A stretch of 13,898 nt of DNA from an archaeon (lineage in GTDB: Archaea; Thermoproteota; Nitrososphaeria; Nitrososphaerales; JACAEJ01). Made by a program: the position numbers and the translations under genes. The stretch spans positions 1 through 13,898 of the forward strand of contig JACGUK010000068.1 in the NCBI GenBank assembly GCA_024256265.1. Reading direction: 5' to 3'. Positions 5,636 through 13,222 of this stretch are shown here, in pieces. The notes beneath the pieces are model-generated. The model was given only the letters and a program-made list of their open reading frames with translations. It was not told where the DNA came from and made no database searches. Each line of letters opens with the position of its first letter. The stretch's first letter is position 1.

Positions 5636-7471
5636 ATGCTTAGAGGGTACAAGGGTGATATACTTAGAGTAAATTTGACAGAATCTAGAGTATCCGTTGA
5701 ACCTATAAAGGAAGATTATGTAAAGAAATTCATAGGTGGTTCAGGGATTGCTGCAAAGATTTTATACGATGAATTAGATCCTTATGTTGATCCTCTAAGC
5801 CCTGATAATAAATTAGTATTCATGACAGGTCCGTTGACTGGTACCTTAGCTCCAGGCTGTGGTAGGTTTGTCATAGCTTCTAAATCCCCGTTGACAGGGA
5901 TATGGGGAGAGGCAGGTTCTGCTGGCTACTGGGGTCCAGAGCTAAAGTTTGCAGGCTATGATGGTATAATATTGGAGGGAAAAGCAGATGATCCTACTTA
6001 TCTTTGGATAAACAATGAAAATGCAGAATTAAAAGATGCCAAGCACTTATGGGGAAAAGATACTGTAGAAACTGAGAACAAGTTAAAATCAGAGTTAAAG
6101 GAGCCTAGATCAAGGATCGTAACGATTGGTCCATCTGGTGAAAGATTGGCAAAGATAGCCTGTATAGTTACAGATGGAGGAGGAGTCGCAGGGAGGTGCG
6201 GGCTTGGAGCAGTCATGGGCTCAAAGAAATTGAAGGCTATAGCTGTAAGAGGAACTAGGAGAGTTGAAGTTGCTGATGAGGCTAGTTTCCGAGATTTAGT
6301 GGAAGATATCTCTCTAGTTATAGAAAACAACCCAAGGACGAAGAGCTTGAGAAGTTATGGTTCAGCTGGGAGCATGGAAGGCAATGAAGCTGTAGGCGAT
6401 GTTCCTATTAAGAATTGGATGGTTGACTCTTGGTCAAACGGTGCAAAAAAGCTATCAGGACAGCATATGGCTAAAACTATTCTAAAGAGACCTATGACAT
6501 GTTTTGCATGCCCTATAGCCTGTAAGAGAGAGATAGAGATAAAGTCTGGTACTTACTCTGGTGTTAAAGGCAAAGGTCCAGAGTATGAGACTTGTGCCTC
6601 TTTTGGAACTTTGTTATTGATAGACGATATAGAGGTTGTAGCTAAAGCTAACGATCTATGCACAAGGTATGGTATAGACACTATTTCATGTGGTAGCGTA
6701 ATTGCTTTTGCTTGTGAATGTTATGAGAAAGGTTTGATCATGAACAAAGATGTCGAAGGGCTTAATCTCTCATGGGGAGACCATAAATCGTTCTTGAAGA
6801 TAATAGACATGATAGGAAAGAGAGAAGGCATAGGTTTCATTCTAGGAGAGGGTGTGAAGATTGCATCTGGAAAGATCGGCAAAGAGGCTGAAAAATTTGC
6901 CATTCATGTAAAGGGGTTGGAGATGCCTATGCACGATCCAAGAGCCTATAAGAGCTTAGCACTAGGATATGCTACTTCCAGCCGTGGCGCATGTCACCTT
7001 CAAGCAACTTCTCATTGGGTTGAAAGAGGGACTCTATTTCCTGAGCTTGGTATAAAAGAGAAGCCAGATAGGTTTACACCTGAAGGGAAAGCTAAGATGG
7101 TAATAGATATGCAGAACTTTATGGCAATGATCGATTCTCTTATAATCTGCAAGTTTGCTCTAACGTGTGGCTATACATTGACTCATTTGCTAAAACTAAT
7201 CTATTCTGCAACTGGATATAAAATCGATATAGATGAATTCAAGAGAGTTGGAGAGAGGATATTCAATCTTAAAAGACTCTTTAACAATAGGCTGGGAATT
7301 TCTAGAAAGGATGACAGACTGCCAGACAGAATCAACAAACCCTTGCCTGAAGGAGAGGCTAAGCACCACAGTCCAGACCTTGATCTGATGCTGGATGAAT
7401 ATTACCAATTGAGAGGATGGGATAAAGAAGGTAGACCTACAAATGAAAAACTTACAGAACTTGAACTATAG
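5636..7471 (+). CDS. aor: tungsten-type aldehyde:ferredoxin oxidoreductase family enzyme
   Basis: This 611-residue protein is full length for the AOR family, whose members oxidise aldehydes to acids and pass electrons to ferredoxin, using a tungsto-bispyranopterin and a [4Fe-4S] cluster in the cytoplasm. Visible landmarks are GGSGIAAKILYDEL (34-47), TGPLTGTLAPGCGRF (64-78), EAGSAGYWGPELKFAGYDG (92-110) and GRCGLGAVMGSKKLKAI (186-202). Cluster ligands are Cys289, Cys292 and Cys296 in TCFACPIAC, with Cys505 (SLIICKF) as the distant fourth. GPEYETCASFG (314-324) and SSRGACHLQAT (448-458) are typical cofactor- and active-site regions. I cannot tell AOR from FOR, GOR or WOR-type paralogues by reading alone, so the aldehyde is unspecified. 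It heads a tight unit with a MoaD-like carrier nine bases downstream, a common pairing explained by pterin cofactor synthesis. Confidence 0.93.
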   Translation: MLRGYKGDILRVNLTESRVSVEPIKEDYVKKFIGGSGIAAKILYDELDPYVDPLSPDNKLVFMTGPLTGTLAPGCGRFVIASKSPLTGIWGEAGSAGYWGPELKFAGYDGIILEGKADDPTYLWINNENAELKDAKHLWGKDTVETENKLKSELKEPRSRIVTIGPSGERLAKIACIVTDGGGVAGRCGLGAVMGSKKLKAIAVRGTRRVEVADEASFRDLVEDISLVIENNPRTKSLRSYGSAGSMEGNEAVGDVPIKNWMVDSWSNGAKKLSGQHMAKTILKRPMTCFACPIACKREIEIKSGTYSGVKGKGPEYETCASFGTLLLIDDIEVVAKANDLCTRYGIDTISCGSVIAFACECYEKGLIMNKDVEGLNLSWGDHKSFLKIIDMIGKREGIGFILGEGVKIASGKIGKEAEKFAIHVKGLEMPMHDPRAYKSLALGYATSSRGACHLQATSHWVERGTLFPELGIKEKPDRFTPEGKAKMVIDMQNFMAMIDSLIICKFALTCGYTLTHLLKLIYSATGYKIDIDEFKRVGERIFNLKRLFNNRLGISRKDDRLPDRINKPLPEGEAKHHSPDLDLMLDEYYQLRGWDKEGRPTNEKLTELEL

Positions 7472-7480
7472 GGGAAGGAC
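7472..7480 (+). promoter_or_regulatory. Shine-Dalgarno of the MoaD-like gene
   Basis: GGGAAGGAC fills the whole gap between the AOR stop codon and the ATG at 7481. The purine-rich AAGGA core lies within a few bases of the start and supports translation from the AOR transcript. Confidence 0.6.
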
Positions 7481-7765
7481 ATGGTCAAAGTATATGTAAG
7501 ATTATTAGGAGACTTAAGGGAAGCTATGGGGAAAGAGAGGTTAGAGATCGAACTACCGAGCGGTATGAGGCTCAGGGAAGTGATAGAGGCTATTCCACGC
7601 AGATACGATGGGTTGAGGGAGTATATAATAGATTCAATGACAGGGGAGATTAGAACAGATCTCATAATATTGGTCAACGAGAAATCGATAGAAAGCTTTG
7701 CTAAAGATGAAGAAATAAAAGATAACGATATCATAACTCTAGCTTCTGCTATTGCTGGAGGTTAA
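7481..7765 (+). CDS. MoaD/ThiS-family ubiquitin-like sulfur carrier
   Basis: The 94-residue protein has the beta-grasp pattern of MoaD/ThiS: KVYVRLLGDLREAMG, then LEIELPSGMRLREVIEAI, a hydrophobic LIILVNEKSI strand, and the C-terminal DNDIITLASAIAGG. The terminal Gly-Gly is the site that is adenylated and thiocarboxylated in MoaD so that sulfur can be passed to the pterin dithiolene. Adjacent to AOR, the likely job is sulfur supply for molybdopterin/tungstopterin of that enzyme. Related carriers (SAMPs) can instead modify proteins or thiolate tRNA, and no E1-like MoeB/UbaA gene is visible here to decide. The last two glycine codons, GGA GGT, form the Shine-Dalgarno of the next gene, so translation of the two genes should be linked. 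Confidence 0.9.
   Translation: MVKVYVRLLGDLREAMGKERLEIELPSGMRLREVIEAIPRRYDGLREYIIDSMTGEIRTDLIILVNEKSIESFAKDEEIKDNDIITLASAIAGG
7758..7763 (+). promoter_or_regulatory. perfect GGAGGT Shine-Dalgarno embedded in the diglycine codons
   Basis: GGAGGT is the last two codons (Gly-Gly) plus the first base of the MoaD-like stop codon region, five bases before the ATG at 7769. It is the strongest Shine-Dalgarno seen in the window and implies translational coupling of carrier and membrane protein. Confidence 0.75.
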
Positions 7766-7768
7766 GCC

Positions 7769-9976
7769 ATGAATAGGTTTTTGCTTTCAAAGATAATTTT
7801 TCCAACTAGCAACATAGCGGTTACTTCTCTAGCAATTCTTTCGATTTTTTTCATAAATCAAGATAGCCCTTTCTTACCTATAAGATGGATTTTTGGGACC
7901 TTTTTCCTATTTTTTGCCCCTGGTTTCGCTCTTGTTGCAACCCTATTTGTAAATGACAAGCAACTCAGTAATATAGAAAGGTTCACTTTGAGCGTAGGTT
8001 TAAGCTTCATCATTGTATCATTAACGATGTCTCTACTGAATCTATTATGGAAAATCTCGCTGTATTACATATCGACGTGCCTGAGTACGATCATCTTCGC
8101 CTTATCTTTCGTTGCGATTTACCACAGAGCCAAGAGGTATAGAGATGAGTATAAGACGAAAATAAAAGCTAACACAGGAAATGAAGAAGCACTAGGCAAA
8201 GTTGACATTCACAAAGCAGAGCATCCTCTTAATTTCATCCTTCTTTCCGGGGTAATTTTGGCGCTCCTCTTTTTTGTTATTCATCCTCTCTTCACAAGCT
8301 ATACGAACTACATCTATGAATTCGCGATGAATAGCAACGCTTTAGATATGATTCTTCTATTATTTGGAGTTCTGATTTCTATATTCATACTAAGGTCAAG
8401 GCTTAAAGGCTCAAGCATATTGTGCTATGTTCTGATCGCCCTTACTTTCATCATCGCTATAAAAGCTAGAATTCTGCCTGCGCTAGTCTCAACGGGTATA
8501 GGGGGTGATGTAGGAATAGACAACTGGGACTCTATAGGTCATACTATTTCGGTTATAGGAAGTGGGCATTATTCTGAGACTGAGCCATACTTCCTTATCT
8601 ATCAAGATGGACAGATGCTACAATCACCAAATCCGCTCGCCCCAGGTTACTTCTACCTTATGGCTGCAGTGTCTATGCTAATCGGGATAGAGCCATTACA
8701 GATACCTAGGTTCGTATTTTTGATAAGCTCTTTGCAACCTATATTCATGTTCGCCTTAGTCAAGAGAAAGACGAACGATAACGTGAAGGCTATCTTTTCA
8801 GCATTTCTCTTAGCAGGTGGCTCTTTGCTGAGTGATCATATCAGGTTCACAAATGGATCGACTTCGCCTGTTGAGATAGTCGGGCTGACTTTGGTTCTGA
8901 TAGGCGTATATCTCCTTACGTTAGAACAGACTCGTTTGATCCGTGCTCTAGAGCTATTCCTTATTTTAAGCTTGCTCAATTTTCACTTGGTTACTGCGAT
9001 CATCTACTTGTCTATCATCTTTGTTTACAGCTCAGGTCGTATCATCAGCTTGAACCATATTAAATCACTTTACTATGAAATTAAGAAAAAGGATAAGTTA
9101 GCCATTGGTGTTATCGTATTGTTCTCTTTATTAGTAGTTCCTATCAGCATGTTTTGGTATCATACCACGACAAATCCGCTATCGAATTTAAGTATACACT
9201 ACACAGAAAGGTTCACTTTCTTCAACTATACCCGTCCAACAGAGGGCCGAGAGAGCTTATACCAAGTCATTAATCAGCACATTTACATGGATATTAGAGA
9301 AGAAGGTATCTACCTATTGCTACTTTTCTTTGGGCTATATTATTCAATTAAGAAAAAGGACAAAATTTTCACATCTTGGATTTTATCCATTGCCTTTATC
9401 GGTCTTTTACTTCAATTCATTAATCCGAACATCTCTCCGCTATCCTACGCATCTCCTGTTCTGGCCTTCCTTAATCAAGCTGCCTCAGCTGCAAAGATGT
9501 TTGTTCCAATACTCATCGTGTTCATTGTCTTATATCTGGCCATCTCACCGGTATTCGTAAGGTCTCATTCCCCTGACGATTTATACTTAAGAGGGAACCC
9601 TGAGATATTTGGGTACCCAAGAATTTCACCTGAACAAGCACGGAATGCTATAGAAGTATATCTTAATGCATCAAACTGGGCGCTTAAGAATTTCAATGAA
9701 GATGCTGTCCTTTTGGTTAATAGTTCAGTCAAGATCATCTCTGATCCTTTCATAAACCATCCCATCAATATTTTCAGGCATATGGGTGTAAAGATGTTGG
9801 TAGGCGTCAATATTAACTCGACAGATATTGAGATGATCTTGAACACATACGAGCATGTCTACGCTGTTAATGCTACAGAATTCCCATACACATTGAATGA
9901 GACGATTGTGGAAGTGCGGTATGTTTCTCCGGAGGGTGAAGTCAGCATACTCAAGTTATCTGAAAATGAAGGATGA
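7769..9976 (+). CDS. DUF1616 / GT-C-like polytopic membrane protein
   Basis: The 735-residue protein has an N-terminal DUF1616-like block (about 36-120: FFLFFAPGFALVATLF, then LSNIERFTLSVGLSF). A charged loop (120-152) and a long multi-helix region to about residue 593 follow. The first large non-membrane loop after helix 'IALTFIIAIKARI' holds acidic residues in GGDVGIDNWDSIGH (245-258); loops of this kind in GT-C glycosyltransferases carry catalytic and metal-binding Asp residues, so a lipid-linked-sugar glycosyltransferase is a reasonable inference, not shown. The C-terminal 140 residues are soluble, with sequons (NAS, NSS, NST, NAT, NET) suggesting an outside location. Only three bases separate it from the MoaD-like gene. 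A tie to AOR chemistry is not obvious; the link may be only transcriptional. The downstream convergent gene encodes a sequon-rich surface protein that could be glycosylated. Confidence 0.75.
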   Translation: MNRFLLSKIIFPTSNIAVTSLAILSIFFINQDSPFLPIRWIFGTFFLFFAPGFALVATLFVNDKQLSNIERFTLSVGLSFIIVSLTMSLLNLLWKISLYYISTCLSTIIFALSFVAIYHRAKRYRDEYKTKIKANTGNEEALGKVDIHKAEHPLNFILLSGVILALLFFVIHPLFTSYTNYIYEFAMNSNALDMILLLFGVLISIFILRSRLKGSSILCYVLIALTFIIAIKARILPALVSTGIGGDVGIDNWDSIGHTISVIGSGHYSETEPYFLIYQDGQMLQSPNPLAPGYFYLMAAVSMLIGIEPLQIPRFVFLISSLQPIFMFALVKRKTNDNVKAIFSAFLLAGGSLLSDHIRFTNGSTSPVEIVGLTLVLIGVYLLTLEQTRLIRALELFLILSLLNFHLVTAIIYLSIIFVYSSGRIISLNHIKSLYYEIKKKDKLAIGVIVLFSLLVVPISMFWYHTTTNPLSNLSIHYTERFTFFNYTRPTEGRESLYQVINQHIYMDIREEGIYLLLLFFGLYYSIKKKDKIFTSWILSIAFIGLLLQFINPNISPLSYASPVLAFLNQAASAAKMFVPILIVFIVLYLAISPVFVRSHSPDDLYLRGNPEIFGYPRISPEQARNAIEVYLNASNWALKNFNEDAVLLVNSSVKIISDPFINHPINIFRHMGVKMLVGVNINSTDIEMILNTYEHVYAVNATEFPYTLNETIVEVRYVSPEGEVSILKLSENEG

Positions 9977-10053
9977 TCTTATGCATGTTTTGCTAGCAAA
10001 TCTTAGATGGAAAGAAAGATTTATAGGAATTTCTTATCGTTAAACCAGATAGA

Positions 10054-11214
10054 TTAACCTGATAATAGTAAAATCAAAAAAAGGATGACAAGCATAAAAA
10101 TATCTAATTTTACTGACCCTGATCTTATGATAGCGATTGTAATAGTCACGGCTACAACCATATTTATTGCTAGTGGCAATATTGGCAACACTGTAAAAGA
10201 TGTTGGAGCGCCCACAGTTAATTCGTAGCTCTCATTGTGAGGCCAGTTTACAAAATTTGCACTTACATAGACAATAGCGGTGTAACGCCCGCTAAGGGAA
10301 AAACGCATCTGAACAGGCCAAGAAACACTGTATGTACTTATATTCTCTTCATTCATGCTCATGGGTCCTACGATCAATTCATTAGGCATTAGAATTTCAG
10401 TCTCAAGTTCTACGTTAAATATATCTTCAGTGTAATTTGAAATAGATGCGGTAATAATCACATCACCGAAATAGTAGTTTGGTTTATCTGTAGTCGCATT
10501 AATGGTGAATGGCGTAAGAGAAACATCGTCTATGTAAATCTTCGCGTCAGAAGGCACAAGCTCTAGTGACTTCCAATCGACATGTAAGATCATGAGAACA
10601 GTATTACCAGGCACATATACCGTCACTTCTTTCCACTCGTTATGCCAATACATTTGTGATGTTATATTAGTAACTGGATAGCTAGGGTTCCAAGAAGTAC
10701 GAAATATGATTTTACCTTGCTCATTAACACTAGTAACATTCATTCCGACCATCCATTTCAATTCCTTTGGGCTAGGTGCAGTCATGTCAATGAAGTCTCC
10801 TGTACTCACCCAAAATGAGAGGCGATAACCTAATACAGGACTTTCAGGCTTAGGGATTTCATAGGCTATACCAAAATATCTTCCATCTGTAAAATCTTCT
10901 GTCAGATTAAAAATCTTAAGGGAGTAGTTTCCTGAGTGAGTATATTCTTGGGTTACGTTCAAATGCCTATCTGCTATAGACTCGTTCAGTTCTTTGATTC
11001 CGTCTAAGCCTACCAACATAGGCAACCAAGGTGCATAAGTTCCGTTTTCAAAGCCAGCATTTTGAAGCATATGATCATCTAAATCATCAGATTGAGTTGT
11101 AGCTAAACCTGTAGGAGCTTGTAAAAACATTAAAATTGTAAAAATACATAGAATGATGATAAAAGACAGCGATAGCTTATTTCTTATCTTTTGATGCCTG
11201 TATTTATTTGTCAT
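10054..11214 (-). CDS. membrane-anchored surface protein with carbohydrate-binding-like domain
   Basis: Counting from ATG 11214 the protein has 386 residues. A signal peptide (about 11-38, ending PTGLA) is followed by a jelly-roll-like domain (49-235) with the pattern of CBM4/9-type modules: NAGFENGTYAPW near its start, GNYSLKIFN, and a closing AKIYIDDVSLTPF. An Ig-like or CARDB-like domain follows (238-335: YFGDVIITASISNYTEDIFN). Two C-terminal hydrophobic helices (341-363, 367-386) anchor it. About eleven N-x-S/T sequons suggest heavy N-glycosylation outside the cell. Only three charged residues (one Arg, one Lys, one Asp) fall in and between the tail helices. The frame could extend to a TTG at 11232, adding MLISNR; ATG is preferred because an AT-rich TATA-like segment (11237-11245) lies about 27 bases before it. 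It is convergent with the DUF1616/GT-C-like gene, 77 bases away. Its ligand is unknown. Confidence 0.75.
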   Translation of the reverse strand: MTNKYRHQKIRNKLSLSFIIILCIFTILMFLQAPTGLATTQSDDLDDHMLQNAGFENGTYAPWLPMLVGLDGIKELNESIADRHLNVTQEYTHSGNYSLKIFNLTEDFTDGRYFGIAYEIPKPESPVLGYRLSFWVSTGDFIDMTAPSPKELKWMVGMNVTSVNEQGKIIFRTSWNPSYPVTNITSQMYWHNEWKEVTVYVPGNTVLMILHVDWKSLELVPSDAKIYIDDVSLTPFTINATTDKPNYYFGDVIITASISNYTEDIFNVELETEILMPNELIVGPMSMNEENISTYSVSWPVQMRFSLSGRYTAIVYVSANFVNWPHNESYELTVGAPTSFTVLPILPLAINMVVAVTITIAIIRSGSVKLDIFMLVILFLILLLSG

Positions 11215-11260
11215 TCGATTTGATATCAACAAAGATCATATACTTCTTAATATAGATAAA

Positions 11261-11289
11261 CCATTCCATCTTGGAAGAAGATGGAATGG
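11261..11289. repeat. perfect 12-bp inverted repeat with 5-base loop
   Basis: CCATTCCATCTT (11261-11272) and AAGATGGAATGG (11278-11289) are exact reverse complements around a GGAAG loop. It lies 47-75 bases upstream of the surface-protein ATG, just beyond its likely TATA region. Options are an operator for a dimeric regulator, an RNA hairpin or the relic of a mobile element end. Confidence 0.7.
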
Positions 11290-11389
11290 AAGAAGGGCCT
11301 GCTCGTGCATCAACTGATTTGACGATTGGAAAGTATTTCAAGCAAAAAGTTTAAAAGAATATCAGCATCTGATTCCAACAAAATTAAGA

Positions 11390-11671
11390 TTGCTAGTAAA
11401 CGGTGAATTAATCGGATTGCCCCACATTCATGACTGTTACTCAATACCCAGCGTAAACTGGAATACCATGTATAACATAATTCGGACGGTGATCAATTAC
11501 TACATTCGCATAGCGCCGAGGGAAAGAGATCATTATAGTGGTTTTCTCTCCTCGTTTTTGGCGCTAGAAACTAAGGCAACGCCCATTAGAGTATTAAAAC
11601 TGCTGTTTATCTTTAATGAGAATCGGATAACTAGTAGACGGATGATAAAGGAAGGTTGTTTGTATGAGTAG
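11390..11671 (+). CDS. unrecognised small ORF, possibly a gene remnant
   Basis: A 93-codon frame from TTG 11390 to TAG 11671 encodes a protein with a His/Cys-containing start (LIGLPHIHDCYSIP), an aromatic helix-like stretch (YNIIRTVINYYIRIAP) and a basic, hydrophobic tail (RVLKLLFIFNENRITSRRM). I do not recognise it. The frame is open further upstream to 11318 without an ATG, and no Shine-Dalgarno precedes the TTG, so it may be the tail of a broken longer gene or a chance frame. It ends 17 bases before the radical SAM gene and could be cotranscribed with it. I could place no known domain, and it may not be a gene at all. Confidence 0.3.
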   Translation: MLVNGELIGLPHIHDCYSIPSVNWNTMYNIIRTVINYYIRIAPRERDHYSGFLSSFLALETKATPIRVLKLLFIFNENRITSRRMIKEGCLYE

Positions 11672-11677
11672 ATAAAC

Positions 11678-11684
11678 GGGGGGT
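11678..11684 (+). promoter_or_regulatory. Shine-Dalgarno of the radical SAM gene
   Basis: GGGGGGT lies four bases before the ATG at 11689. It differs from GGAGGT by one base and fixes this start, which also gives the standard MKVLLL beginning of a B12-binding domain. Confidence 0.6.
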
Positions 11685-11688
11685 AAGA

Positions 11689-13047
11689 ATGAAAGTTTTA
11701 TTACTTAAGTGTCCTTCACCTCACCCTCCATGGGTGCATGTAAAGGCTTTCTTCCCTTTAGGCCTAGCCAGCATAGCCGCTGTTTTAGAAGCAAACGATG
11801 TCAGGGTTAAACTAATTGATGCGCTCGCTCTTCATTTAAACTGGAAGAAAATCGAATCCATTGTCTCAAAATACAAGCCTGATATTGTGGGAGTCACCTG
11901 TTTCACACAAGATGTCCCAAACGTTGCGCATCTTGCAAAGATGGTTAAGTCTATAGCCCCCGAGTGCACAGTTATAGCTGGAGGTCCTCATCCTAGCCTT
12001 TGTAGTGAGGATCTCCTTCGTCGAACGGCGATAGACATAGCTGTAATAGGAGAGGGTGAGTACACCATGTTGGATTTAGTTAACGCGCTGGAGAAAAATG
12101 GCGACCTGACTAAAATTCTAGGTATAGCATTTAAAGACAAGGATGGAAAAATAATTAAAACATCACCTCGACCACCTATATCGAATCTGGACTCACTGCC
12201 ATTCGCGGCGCGTCATCACCTTCCTCCTCAATTATATTCTGTTCTTGGCAAGCCCTACCCTGTTACCATGATCTGCTCCAGAGGTTGCCCCTACAACTGC
12301 GTATTCTGTTCCATTCCAAAGATTCATGGCCACAAGCATAGAGCAAGGAGTGTAGAAAACGTCATTAGGGAGATAGAGTTTTTGATGCAAAATTATCATG
12401 CAAAGAGCATCGATTTCAAGGATGACAATTTCACCTTAGACATGGGATGGACTAAGACGCTATGCGACGAAATCATCAAACGTGGCTTAGACATCAATTG
12501 GATGTGCCTAACTCGCGTAGACTGTGTTAACAAGGGCCTTTTACAAGCCATGAAGAAAAGCGGATGCACTTCGATAAGCTATGGAGTAGAATCTGGTTCC
12601 CAGGAGGTTCTTAACAGAGCAAAGAAAGGCATCACAGTGGAGCAAATTCGAAACGCGGTTAAATGGACTAAGGAAGCGGGTATCGAAGTCTTCAGTTGGT
12701 TTATGTTTGGGCTTCCAGGCGAGAATAAAGAAACCATTCAACAGACAATAAAATTTGCGAAGGACTTAGACCCCGACTATGCTTACTTCTTCATTGCGTC
12801 TCCTCTGCCGGGCACAGAACTATTTGATTTGGCTGTTAAAGAGGGCATCATAAGTGAAATAGACTATCTGGAGACCCGTTATTCCGCCCCACACCCACAG
12901 TTTGTCCCTGAAGGATTAACGGGAAAAGATCTAACAGCTGCCGTCAAATTGGCCCGTTTGTGTTTCTATCTTAGGCCCAACTTTGTGCTTAGGACTATCA
13001 GAAAGATGGCTTCTCCGGGATACAACTGGAGCGTCTTATTTTACTGA
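11689..13047 (+). CDS. B12-binding-domain radical SAM enzyme
   Basis: The 452-residue protein has the standard two-part layout of class B cobalamin-dependent radical SAM enzymes. An N-terminal Rossmann-like B12-binding domain (about 1-145: MKVLLLKCPSPHPPW, FFPLGLASIAAVLE, IVGVT, IAGGPHPSL, IGEGEYT) is followed by a radical SAM core with CSRGCPYNCVFC (196-207). The CX3CX2C cluster ligands are Cys200, Cys204 and Cys207, and Cys196 is the extra cysteine often seen in this subgroup. Later core signatures are SYGVESGSQEVLNRAKKG (297-314) and WFMFGLPGENKETI (337-350). Such enzymes use methylcobalamin and SAM, often to methylate unactivated carbons of lipids or natural products, or for related rearrangements. 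The substrate cannot be read here. The possible partners are an unrecognised upstream ORF and a convergent acetyltransferase. Arginine codons are half CGN, unlike the AOR unit. Confidence 0.92.
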   Translation: MKVLLLKCPSPHPPWVHVKAFFPLGLASIAAVLEANDVRVKLIDALALHLNWKKIESIVSKYKPDIVGVTCFTQDVPNVAHLAKMVKSIAPECTVIAGGPHPSLCSEDLLRRTAIDIAVIGEGEYTMLDLVNALEKNGDLTKILGIAFKDKDGKIIKTSPRPPISNLDSLPFAARHHLPPQLYSVLGKPYPVTMICSRGCPYNCVFCSIPKIHGHKHRARSVENVIREIEFLMQNYHAKSIDFKDDNFTLDMGWTKTLCDEIIKRGLDINWMCLTRVDCVNKGLLQAMKKSGCTSISYGVESGSQEVLNRAKKGITVEQIRNAVKWTKEAGIEVFSWFMFGLPGENKETIQQTIKFAKDLDPDYAYFFIASPLPGTELFDLAVKEGIISEIDYLETRYSAPHPQFVPEGLTGKDLTAAVKLARLCFYLRPNFVLRTIRKMASPGYNWSVLFY

Positions 13048-13222
13048 TGGGGTTTGAAGACCTGGCTTATTTGAAGCCCAGGCTTACTTCCAGCGCGCAC
13101 CCCATTAGAATAGAAAATTGGGTCTAATGATCGCCCGCCTTTTGCGCTGAAGCGAGCTCCTCGAGTCATTACGCCATAGTTTTGAAGGCTAGAAAAACGT
13201 GATCGTCCGAACGTTTCTGGCT
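13044..13222. other. structured intergenic segment with three consecutive hairpins
   Basis: The space between two convergent genes holds three inverted-repeat arms. Arm A pairs 13044-13053 with 13099-13108 (ten pairs, one G-U) and encloses a second stem, 13061-13068 with 13074-13082 (one bulge), plus GAAG/CTTC (13056-13059 with 13087-13090). Arm B pairs TAATGATCG (13125-13133) with 13162-13171 (nine pairs, one bulge). Arm C pairs 13187-13200 with 13211-13222 (twelve pairs including wobbles, a two-base bulge, ten-base loop). Arm A begins on the stop codon of the radical SAM gene. The stretch looks richer in G+C than its surroundings. It could be a bidirectional terminator, a small noncoding RNA or a short repeated element. 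The minus strand also stays open for 65 codons (13238-13041) from a GTG, with all six arginines coded CGN. Confidence 0.55.

Noticed and set aside
7402..7734. Minus-strand open frame of 110 codons opposite the AOR end and MoaD-like gene
   Set aside because: Serine/leucine-rich antisense shadow of a gene with a clear beta-grasp pattern and diglycine end.
9977..10053. AAGAAA/TTTCTT inverted repeat in the convergent gap
   Set aside because: Only six A/T-rich pairs around a long loop, which is expected by chance. It could assist termination but does not merit a feature.
13049..13062. GGGGTTTGAAGACC resembling a tRNA T-arm
   Set aside because: It lacks the GGTTCRANNCC consensus, and no acceptor, D or anticodon arm can be fitted around it on either strand. 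It is better explained as part of a long hairpin.
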